Assembly (NCBI GenBank): GCA_018398765.1
Contig: JAHBMJ010001454.1
Location: forward strand, 1 to 30,660
DNA length: 30,660 bases
Reading direction: 5' to 3'
Source of the DNA: Chromera velia
Taxonomy: Eukaryota; Sar; Chromeraceae
Shown: positions 10,901 through 20,330 of the stretch, piece by piece
Position numbering within the stretch: the stretch's first letter is position 1
How the letters are laid out: every line of letters begins with the position of its first letter
Made by a program: the position numbers and the translations under genes
Notes under the pieces: generated by a model
Told to the model about the DNA's origin: nothing
What the model saw: the letters and a program-made list of their open reading frames with translations, nothing else
The model's database searches: none

Positions 10901-13900
10901 ACTTCACGAACGAGCGGCTGCAACAGTTCTTTAACACGTTCGTGTTCAAGTGCGAGGAGGAGTTATACTGCAAGGAGAAGATCCCGTGGGATCCTCTGGA
11001 CTTCCCCGACAACCAGGACTGCGTTGACATGCTGCAGGTAGGGTGGGGTGGGGTGGGTGGGATCCAGACTCTGTTTGGGACAGGGGGGGACAGCGGGATG
11101 GAGAGGGGAAAAGGAAAAGAGAGGGGAGGGGGGAAGAGGGAAGGCGTTCTCTTTTTTGCCTCTTTTTGTTCTCATTCCCTTTCCCTTTTTCTTTTTGCCT
11201 TCTGCTGGCCCTCTCCCCCCTTCCCTAATCCACAGCATGTCATCTCTCTCCGTCAACCCCCCTGTTCTTTCTCTGCCCCTGCAGGACAAACCGCACGGCA
11301 TCTTCCCGATGCTCGATGAAGAGTGCATCGTCCCTCAGGTTCGTCTGGCTGTCCCCCTGTGTGACTCGAGGTTAATTCCTCGGTTGCATAGCCATCCGTT
11401 TGTTTTCTCTCGTTCACCTCAGTTGCCCGTTTTCGTACTGTTCTTTTCACTTGATCAATCATCTGTCGCCTGCTTCTTCGAATGAGCTCCCTCCTTCCTC
11501 TTCATTCTGTCCTTCCTTCCTGCATATCTGCAGGGATCAGATCGTTCGTTCTGTTCGAAGCTCCTCAAGCAGCACTCTGCGCACAAGAGGTTCGATCCCG
11601 TCAAGACGAAACCCACGTGGTTCACCGTGAATCACTTCGCGGGGCCAGTCAAGTACTGTTCCGACGGTTTTCTTGACAAGAACAAGGATCAGCTTCTGCA
11701 AGACGTGCAGGAGTGCGTGAAGAAATCCTCCTTCACTTATGTCGCAGATCTGTTCTCTGAACTTCTCAACAGAGGGGGGGGGGCGGGGGCAGCCCCGGCA
11801 GACCCGCGGGTGACGAAGAAGAAAAGCAACACAGTGTCGTCTGAGTTCAAGGAGCAGCTGTCAGAACTCATGACTGCAGTAGGGGCGACAGACCCCCACT
11901 TTATTCGATGCATCAAACCGAACCCCCAAAACCTGCCTGATGAATTCGACAGGAAAAGTGTCACCGAACAGCTGAGGTATGGGGGGGTGTTGCAGGCGGT
12001 TCAGGTTTCTCGAGCAGGCTACCCTGTGCGTGTTGCACACACCGAAGCCTTCGATGACTACTGCGTTCTGGCTGAAAAGCCTGTACGTACAGGTTTACGG
12101 AAGGTCGCTGCACCGAAAGACCGTGCCCAGAAGTTGTTGGAGACTTTGACTTTGAGCCTGCCGATTCCGAAACTCGAGGACGATCCCCGCCGTCTCGAGG
12201 GGCAGAGGGGGAAGGGGAATACGTGGGCAGTGGGGGAGACCCTTTGTTTCTTCAAACAAGAGGCCTTTGAGGTCCTCAACACAAAGAGGCTCATGCTTCG
12301 AAATAAGTGTGCCACAAAGATACAGGCACGATGGAAGGCGGTTGTGGGTCGTCGCCAGTTCCTCGAAATGATGAGGAATGTGCGGAAGTGTCAGGCAGTG
12401 GCCAGGGGGGCACTTGCGAGGTTGCGAGTGCGGAATATTCGGAAAAGGAAGGCCGCTGTCCGTCTGCAGAGTTACGCCCGTATGCGCAGAGACCGGAAGC
12501 GGTTTCTGCGCTTTCGGAAGGCCGTGTGTTCTCTGCAGGCCAAGTGGAGGTGGAAGCAGTTCCGCCGTGCGTTTGCCCAAATCTTCCAGCAGAGAAAGGC
12601 TGCTGCGATCCAGGCACTGTACAGGGGTCGGAAGCAAAAGGTCTACTTCGAGAAATTGAAGAAGGCCGTCCGGATGGCACAAAACAAGTGGAGGTCTATC
12701 CTCGCACGACGCCAGCTGAGGCGTTTGAGACAAGAGCAGAAAGAAGCCGGGGCCCTCCTCTCGAAGGTCCGCTAGTTAGTTAACTTGAGTGAGGCAGGCA
12801 CGCAGGAAGCGATTGAGTTTGTCTCACTGAGTGCACGCCCTGTCAGGCAGTGAGTGAGCGACTGAGATCAAGTGAGCAAATGACAGAGAGATTGAGCATG
12901 TTCTACCGGTGATCTTTGTCTTCGCATGCGCGGTCTTTAGTCCTCGGCTTCCTTTCTTTTCTGTCGAACACTTTTCTTTCTGTCCACCCTTGTGAAAGGC
13001 CATGAGGTCCGACCGTGAACTCTTTCGTTTCTGTTTTTCATTTCCGGAGTCAAGAAAAGGATTGAACAGAAAGTCGTGCACCGATAGGAAGTAACTCTGT
13101 TCCCTTGCTGTTGTCCCCTGTTGCTTGCTGCCTCGTTGTTGCAGGTCCAAGAGCTCCAGACAGAGCTTCAGAAACACAAGAAGGAGGCGTCCGAGGCCGA
13201 GGCGCGATCCTTCTACGTGCAGGCTGAGGTCGACAAGAAGGACAGCCTGATAGCGTCTCTGAGAAAAGAGATCGAGCAGCTGAAAAAGTCTCTGGAAGAC
13301 GCAGAGACCCAGAGAGTAGAGATGGAGTCCCACCTCGAAGAAGCCCTCAAACAACAGACCAAAACAGAGAAGGAGAAGGAGGAAGCTGTCAAGGCCGCTG
13401 CTGTTGTTGCCCAGGCAGCTCCCGCCGCTGCGACCCCCACCTCCCGCGAGGTAGAAGCCCATGTCATGGAGGCCCTCCAACAGGCGAGGGAGGAGGGGCA
13501 GAGGGCGGAGACCAGAGCAAATACCTTGGCACAGGAGAAGGAGAATATCGAGAAAGATTTCAATCGTCTTGCCGAAGAGCACGAGGCGCTGAAGGGGCAA
13601 TACCAGACCCTCCTCGAGGGCGCGAGGCTCCAACAGCGTCAGCAGGGGTCCATCGACCTGCGTCGGGATTCTTCCGCCGCCTCCGTCGAAAAAGACCAAC
13701 CACCCACCACACCCGCCGCAGCCAAACCCGAAAAACCGTCAGAACCCACCCCAGCTCCGACCCCCAAGGTTGCAGCAGCCGACACCCCCAAACCGTCGGA
13801 CGCTCCTGTCGATCGTCCTGCCGATGGAGCTGAGACAACTCGACAGCGCCGTTCAGCACCCCATGTGCATGACGGAAAGCCATACGACATTGTGGTGTTG

Positions 13901-16900
13901 GGTATTGAGGGGAGTGGAAAGACTTCCATGTTGGAGCAGTTTTGCACGTCGATGGGGAATGAAGAAGGTCCAAAAAAGCTGCGGCGTGCAAAGGAAGAGG
14001 ACGCCCCTCATGTGCTCATCCCTGTTCCCTTCCAAGGAAAGGAGTTGAGGGTCCTCAAGTGCAGTGGGAAGAAACAGTATTATGCATTCGTCCGCGATCA
14101 GCTCGCAAGGGCGAAGTGGGTGTTTGCCGTTTACCAGCCGTCCATGGACAACCAGGAGATCTTTGCGTTCCTTGAAAAAGTTCTTCGGGATGCCATGGCA
14201 GCAGGGTGCAGGATTCTGGTGATTGGCAACACATGGCACGTTCAGAGGGGGCAAGAGTGGAAGGTCTGTCTTTTCTTTTCTGTCTGCTTGTAAATGCAAA
14301 TGATTGGTCGATCCATCGGGTGATTGATTGAAAGCACGTGCATGCACCCTCTCTAAGAGCCGCTCCTTTCTTTTTCGATTTATTCTCAGTCTCTGTTTTC
14401 ACTCCATTCGTCACCTGGGCTTGAAATGAGCTTCTCTCCCCCCCGCAGGGCTTTCCATGGTCCCTCTGACGTGCGCTTCTATCTTTGTGGAGATCTCGAA
14501 CCTCCTTTCCCTGTTCTTGCTTTCTCTTCCTGTTTTCAAGACTATGCCTCCTACTTGACGTTGCTTGCAGGTCGACTTGATCAGTGTGAAGGACCTCGCA
14601 GCCCGTCACCGATGCTATGCGGTGGAGACGGCATCCTTCTCGGATGCCCTCTTCATGGTGTGGGAGACGTTCACAGCACCCGTCCCCCAACCCGCACAAC
14701 CCGCTGTGCAGCCCATTCGACACCCGGCCCGCAATGTGGCGCCGCAGGAGCACAGACCCCGACCCACAGACACTCCAGCGGCAGGAGAGCCATCAGGGGA
14801 GGCAGAGGAGAGGAAGGGCGGTATCATGAACATAGGGGCGATGGCCCAGACTCTCCAGACGTGGTTCGGAAAGTCGCCCGCGGCCGGGCAGGGGAGGGAA
14901 CGGGAGAGGGAGAGGGAAGGGCTCTCCCAGAATGTTCTTCTCCGACCGTCGCTCAAAGGCACGGAGAGCATGCGGACACAGGCAGGGGGAAAGCCCAGAA
15001 AGGAGGCAGATTGGCAAGACCTGCGGTGCGTGCAGGAAGTCACAGAGAGCGAGAGTGCCGTCACTTGTCTGTGCTTTGGCCAAGAGCGTCACCACCTCCA
15101 TTACTACCTCATGGCGTGCGCGTCCAAGGATGGTAACATTGTCATCTACCGCATTTACAGGTCAGTGGTCACACACACAACCTGCAAGCTGGAAGGGGCT
15201 GAATTGGATCACAACACGCAGTCTGCAGTAGTTGGAGGAACGAAGAACGACTCTACACGACGAAACAGAAGCGTCTGAACAGTGCCTTCTCTCAATTTCC
15301 TGTCCCCTTTCTTCTCTGTCGTTTGAACGGTGCCTTCTCTCAATTTCCTGTCTCCTTTCTTCTCTGTCGTTTGAACGGTGCCTTCTCTCAATTTCCTGTC
15401 TCCTTTCTTCTCTGTCGTTTGAACGGTGCCTTTTCTCAATTTCCTGTCTCCTTTCTTCTCTGTCGTTTGAACGGTGCCTTTTCTCAATTTCCTGTCTCCT
15501 TTCTTCTCTGTCGTTTGAACGGTGCCTTTTCTCGATTTCCTGTCTCCTTTCTTCTTTGTCGTTTGAACGGTGCCTTCTCTCAATTTCCTGTCTCCTTTCT
15601 TCTCTGTCGTTTGAACGGTGCCTTTTCTCAATTTCCTGTCTCCTTTCTTCTCTGTCGTTTGAACGGTGCCTTTTCTCGATTTCCTGTCTCCTTTCTTCTC
15701 TGTCGTTTGAACGGTGCCTTTTCTCGATTTCCTGTCTCTGTCAAGCAAAGAGGAGAACGAATGTCTTCAATTGGGCTGTTCCGCTTTCATTTTTGAAAGA
15801 AGAGAAACCCTGCACCATCTACTTGCTCAAGTCAACCGACACACCTTTTTTCTACTCTCACTGCAAGCCTCGGTTCGATTTACCCTTCACCATACCTACC
15901 GCCGGGATCCTTTTGCGTTCCTTGAACGAACGCTTGTATGACGTAGTTGCGGGCTGCCACAAAGCTGCTCTTCATTTGTGATGCCTTCTCTGATGCCCCT
16001 TCTTGCTTCGGCTCTTGCAGGACGGAAATGGAACGAGCTCAGATGTCAAAGGACGATCTCGATCAGATTCAGTCTGTGTCATCGGGACAGAGCTCAAAGT
16101 GGGACACTGCTCCGCCCTCTGAGCACTCCCTCGTCGCGATCCACTCGCGTCTGATCGGTCACAGCCGCGCAGTGACTTCGATCTTCTTCTCCTTGTTGGA
16201 GGATCAGTTGGTCACAACCTCGATCGACAAGAGTGTGCGATTCTGGAGCGTGGACTCGGGAGAGATGCAGAAGGTGTTCACCGACAGCTCCCCCGCTCTC
16301 GTTGCGGCCTTCCTTCCCTTCAACCCGAAGGTCTTTGTCGCTGCCAATTCGAACGCCGTGCTGCGTCTGGTCAACGTCGAGAACGGAATTGTGCACCAGA
16401 AGCTGAAGGTCATTTTTCTTTTGACTTGATGTCTTCGAAAAGTGAGACCGGAAAACCTTTGTAGTAGGGGGTTCGAAGGGGAATACTATGCATGTGGCAG
16501 AATGAATGCGACTAGTGTCAGTGCTTGAAGCTGTAAGTCTTTTTTGTCTGGATGTCTGTACATCATTCTGCTTCCTGTCTGATTTAGAAGTGGCGCTATC
16601 TCTCTGATTGGCCCTTGTGCGGGTGCTTGCATTGCGATGATGAGGGTCTCCACGTACTCGTGTGTGCACTTCGTGTTCTCCCACATTTGTGCGTAAACGG
16701 GGGTTGATCATGTGGTTAATCGTGCTCATTTCGCATTCCTCACTCATTCTCCGCTTGCAGGTGGACGCCGAAGTGCGTGCTCTGAAATTCGACGACACGG
16801 GGCTCTTTTGTATGGCGGGAACGAAGACGGGGAACATTCATGTCCTCGAAGCCTCTGACAACGCGAACCTGAAGTTCAAATTCAGGCTCACAGTCGCGAG

Positions 16901-17318
16901 GGGTGCCATCACGTGCATTACCTTTGTTCCCTCTCAGGACCCAGGACGCAACCCGATGCTGCTCGTCAACTCCTGCGACTCCATCGTCTCCATCGTCGAT
17001 TGCATGTACGGCCCTGCGCCGGGCGTGCTCTCGAGCCTCCAGGTGCAGCACCGAGTCAAGGTGGCGCACTCGCTCTTGCCCCTCCGATGCTGCTACAGCG
17101 GCTTCGGGGGTGGATACCTGATTTCGGCCTCCGAAGATAAGGAGGTGTACGTTTACGCTCTCCGTAAGGAGATGCACTACAAGTCAGCGTATCTAGGCCA
17201 CCACCGTGCCCCGGTGCTGGCGGTGGCAACGAATGTGTCAGACTCCCTGCTCGTCAGTGCCGACTCCATGGGGTCGATAGCAATGTGGAGACGGTTTGAC
17301 TTCAGCCACCTGTTATGA
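7969..17318 (+). CDS. Myosin F-like unconventional myosin with six IQ motifs, coiled coil, Ras-fold domain and WD40 propeller
   Basis: This is an actin-based motor. Apicomplexan MyoF proteins position organelles and vesicles. Exons: 7969-8429, 8727-8853, 9284-9929, 10314-10463, 10838-11037, 11285-11338, 11534-12766, 13145-14263, 14571-15160, 16021-16408 and 16761-17318. They sum to 5526 nt, 1841 residues plus stop, with every phase matching. The motor covers about 60-790: P-loop GESGAGKTE (162-170), switch [10 protein letters not shown] (215-223), switch II DIFGFE (465-470) and actin-side RCIKPN (671-676). Six IQ-like units with IQ, CQ, LQ or AQ cores follow at about 803-955. Next come a coiled coil with an Ala/Pro break (958-1150), a Pro-rich linker, a G-like domain (1203-1364) and seven WD40 blades (1480-1841). 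ATG 7969 leads straight into an SH3-like N-terminal segment. Reading through intron 7 would stop two codons past the IQ region. I know of no G domain in described MyoF tails. Confidence 0.92.
8958..9033. repeat. (GACT)n-(GAAT)n microsatellite in myosin intron 2
   Basis: About thirteen GACT units run into about six AATG units. A further (GTCC/GTCT)n tract lies at about 9128-9174 in the same intron. Neither reaches the splice sites at 8854 and 9283. Confidence 0.9.
10092..10130. other. Assembly gap (39 N)
   Basis: A run of 39 N lies in myosin intron 3 and is flanked by C-rich sequence on both sides. It does not touch an exon: exon 3 ends at 9929 and exon 4 begins at 10314. A collapsed C-rich repeat is the likely cause. 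Confidence 0.98.
13880..14672 (+). other. Ras-like (possibly pseudo-GTPase) domain within the myosin tail
   Basis: Residues 1203-1364 of the myosin, interrupted by intron 8 (14264-14570). PYDIVVL leads into a P-loop GIEGSGKT (1210-1217), followed by a helix. Two strands end at LKCSG (1261-1265), where DxxG is expected. Then come a helix, a hydrophobic strand VFAVYQP, a helix, the strand ILVIGNTWH (N1319 in the NKxD place), and YAVETAS (1346-1352) in the position of the SAK loop. The last helix ends at WETF. Length (about 160) and strand order match small GTPases. The P-loop Lys and Thr are kept, but the Asp of DxxG and the Lys and Asp of NKxD are replaced. GTP binding is therefore doubtful, and a scaffold role is possible. 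The family call rests on reading by eye. Confidence 0.65.
15018..17315 (+). other. C-terminal seven-blade WD40 propeller of the myosin
   Basis: Residues 1480-1841, in exons 9 to 11. Repeat cores can be read as SAVTCLCF...[14 protein letters not shown]...VRFWSV, LVAAFL...LRLVNV, VRALKF...NIHVLE, ITCITF...[13 protein letters not shown]...EVYVYAL and VLAVAT...SIAMWRR. Seven blades would close a propeller. In myosins of this class the tail propeller is thought to bind cargo. The same block recurs in the minus-strand protein at 25749-29916 at roughly three-quarters identity over the last exon (counted by eye). Confidence 0.85.
15283..15738. repeat. 48-bp minisatellite, about 9.5 copies, in myosin intron 9
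   Basis: Nine full copies and one partial copy of a 48-bp unit run from 15283. Copies differ at only a few sites (TTCTCTC or TTTTCTC, CAATTT or CGATTT). Because 48 is divisible by three, frames stay open on both strands and make 16-residue repeats. The array is purely intronic: exon 9 ends at 15160 and exon 10 begins at 16021. Confidence 0.95.
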
Positions 17319-20300
17319 CTCGGCAACAGAAGGTCGGCCTGAAAAGGATTGGGAGGGGGGGGAAGACTGAACAGTGGCTGATTCGCTCCAATTTCAGTAA
17401 TTTGCATTTAGAGGGTAAGGGGAAAGGGAAAGGAAGGGAAGAGGGGATTGTTCGGTGCTTCTTCACTTGTGCAGCCTTTCAATTAGAAGCAATGGTAATA
17501 GGTAGGGGGAGACCAGAGGGGGCGCGTTGGAGTGGATTTGGTCGAGGGGGTGAGCGCCTCTCTCTCACTCTCTCATTCTTCCGCAGAACGTCCTTGATGC
17601 TTTGTTACAGGTTTTGTTTTCATATCCACTCTCATATCCCTTTACTTTCCTTCCGCCCTTCATCTCGGAGCGGGGATGTCCCGCTTGAACGTCAACATCC
17701 GAGCTTTTTATTTGCCACCCCCCTTTTTTCCTTCGCTCATTTCACCTCGCGTTTAGAGTCCTCTCCATCCAGTTTTGTTTTGTTTTGTTTTGTTTGAACC
17801 TCCGAATCGATTGATCCTTTGTCGCTGTCGTTCGGCTTCTGACCAGTGACTATGCCCTCTTTCTCCCTTTCTTTGCGTTGCATCAACGTTGCAAGCGTAA
17901 TGAATGGAACAGAGAGAGGGGAAGAGCAGCGCAGCGTTGTACCGGGTTGGGTATGCGGATCCCCTCCGTCTGTTTTCCTTTCCTCCCCCCTTCCTACCCG
18001 TTTGTTTGCGCAACCTCAGGACGTCTAAAGCGGCGTCGGCCACGTTACTTCACGTTACTTCACTCACTCAACCATTTAAACCTTGCAACCACATGCACAC
18101 AGAAAGAGAGAGAGCAGGTCATTTCCCCCGAGGGAGGCACCCCTCTTTCTTCCTTTGTTGCGGTCGAACAGCGCCCGCTGGCGTGTGGTTCTTCTCTCCT
18201 TCCCCCTTCAGTCGCCCTTTCCGTATTTCTCTTTCTTCCGGTCCGACTCGTTTTGTTGCTGCAATGGATCGGCATGCAGGCTGCATGGTTGGAAGAGGAG
18301 GGACCTCCCGCATTCATTTTCTCGTTCGTTCGTTCATTGCCCTAGCTGTATCCCCATCTCTAGATCTCGCTCTCCCTGCTTATCGGCAGAGGAGGAATGG
18401 AGGCCCTGCGTCTTCGCTGCGCCACCAGAACAAGCGGCAAAAGAGGCGAAAAAACTTTTGGTTTTCAACTTTTTTCTCTCATCTTTTCATCTTCCCTTTT
18501 GTATCATCATTCTCCTCTTGCTGTCTTCTGTTCTTTGTACCATTGATCTCTCCTAGCTGCCTTAGGGCCCGGAGACTTCTTCTCTCGTCGGTCCAATTCA
18601 AATTTTACACAGCGTGGATGTTGGAATGAGGCGAATGCTCGTTGCATGGTCATCCTGATTGCATGAGGGTCCCGGTCAAGGGACATCAAGGTGGATCGCT
18701 TTGGTTTAAAGTGATTGGTCACTTCGATCAATCTGTATTCCTGCAAGTCATGCATGCAATACGGAATTTTACCACTGTCACTTTGTACCTTTACGTCTGT
18801 CTTCACACTCAGTTTTGCGTGCGCTCACTGCGGTCCATGTTCATGTGTGCGTGTAATTGAATTTCTAGTTGAATGTGTAGATCTTTTTTCGTTAAATTTT
18901 GAATGAGATTGTACATCTAGTCATACCTCAACGAGGCCAACTCTCTCTTTCACCATTAACGTGAGTATAATTATTGGTTCAATTCTCTCCTTTCTCTTAT
19001 ATTCTGGTTATCGTATCCTAGGTCGTATCATCTGCTAAGGCCCAACATCCTAGCTATAAATTAGCTACTAGCTAGTAAAGCAGGGTGCATGGGCCTAGAC
19101 TGTATATATATGACATTTAATAGTTACTAAAAAAAGAATGAATGAATGAATGAAGTTGGCTTTGTTAGAGTGGAGCCGTGCTCCCAGCAGCCCATGTTAA
19201 TAATACACTGTAATACAGTGTTATATTCAAGGTGTTGTTTGAATGTATAATAAACAAAAAAAAATGTTTTTTCTAGTTTTTTTTTAGTATCGTAAGCCAG
19301 AAAAGTTCGGTTAAAAAAGTGGTGTTACATGCATTTAGCACCTAAACAATACTTTGAACATAGCATTGAATAACACTATACTTTTTTTTAGTAACTGTTA
19401 AATGTTATATGTAGCCTATAGAGGCTGGGCAGTTAACAAACGGGTAGCGGTAGGTAAAACCAGATTATCTAATGCTTGCGAGCCCATCCAGAAAAGAAGA
19501 CTGACCCAGGGCCCGTTTAGTTCTTTTAGGCTCCTTTCTTTTACTCTTTTTACCAGTATCACCAGCAATAGAGCAGGGCATTATGTAGCATTATGAGACA
19601 TAATTGGTTTCCTAAACAAATGAAAATCACCAAACGGAATAAGGCTTCTTTGTACTTCTTTGATCTTCATATAACAGACAAAAATAGAGAGAGAAAAGGC
19701 CTGATGACCTGTTCTTACCGGGTCTTCGTACTTTGAAGTGTTGCAGAACGAGTTGGGCGACTTTAGGATGCTTAAAACGTGTTCTTGCATCCAGAGTTAC
19801 ATCAAGAGAAGAGGAGATGTTAAGAGATGTCAAGGAGACGTTGAGATGAGGACTCAATATATAACTTAATGGGGGACATAGGGGGAAATTAGGGGGGAAA
19901 TGGTGTTAAATGGTGCAGACAATGATCTGCAGAGTCATGTGGAATTAAAGGTGTGGAAAGCAATATAAACGTACGAAAATGATCGCCCCGTCCGTGGCGC
20001 CGCGCCAACCCACGCCGGGGCCGCCCGCCGAGCGCCGCGGCGCCGATCGATTTGTGGAATGAGACTCATCTTCCCAATCACTGCTGGCATCTTCACGTAC
20101 GTTTAGTGACTTCATGTGACTTCTTTCTGATACGAGCAGACCAGAAAGCGCGTTAGAGTGATGATTGCGTGCCTCTGCACAATAGCTCTATATGACTCGT
20201 GAAGGAAGCTTCTTGGTTGACATTGTGTCCTTGAAAGAGACGGCAGGGGAGCTCTGCGTCCTCTCTACTACCAGTCGATTGTTTTTTCATCATTCTCTTC

Positions 20301-20330
20301 CTGCCCTTCCACTGTTCTCTTCTCGAGAAA
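17319..20330. other. Intergenic region after the myosin; no convincing gene
   Basis: ORFs up to about 240 codons occur at 17315-18629, but they are low in complexity and fit no splice pattern or family that I recognise. This part is probably 3' UTR and spacer. From about 18900 the composition shifts to AT-rich, with an inverted repeat at 19113-19405. A sharply GC-rich island at about 19984-20050 interrupts the AT-rich DNA. No tRNA, rRNA or promoter could be supported. Confidence 0.6.
19113..19405. mobile_element. MITE-like inverted repeat, about 290 bp
   Basis: The left arm at 19113-19136 (ACATTTAATAGTTACTAA then A-run and G) is matched in reverse complement by the right arm at 19381-19405, with one substitution and a one-base difference in the A/T run. 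Weaker similarity extends outward about 20 bp on each side. The interior is AT-rich and has no ORF. I could not identify a target-site duplication, so the exact ends are open. A non-autonomous DNA transposon is the simplest reading. Confidence 0.5.

Noticed and set aside
12824-13699. Minus-strand ORF of 291 codons
   Set aside because: It is antisense to myosin exon 8, whose reading frame is supported by coiled-coil pattern and splice phases.
15209-15748. Minus-strand ORF of 179 codons with a 16-residue repeat
   Set aside because: It is produced by the intronic 48-bp minisatellite, whose length is a multiple of three.
17904-18629. Plus-strand ORF of 241 codons after the myosin
   Set aside because: It is low in complexity, Ser/Phe/Pro-rich, overlapped by ORFs in other frames, with no domain and no splice partner.
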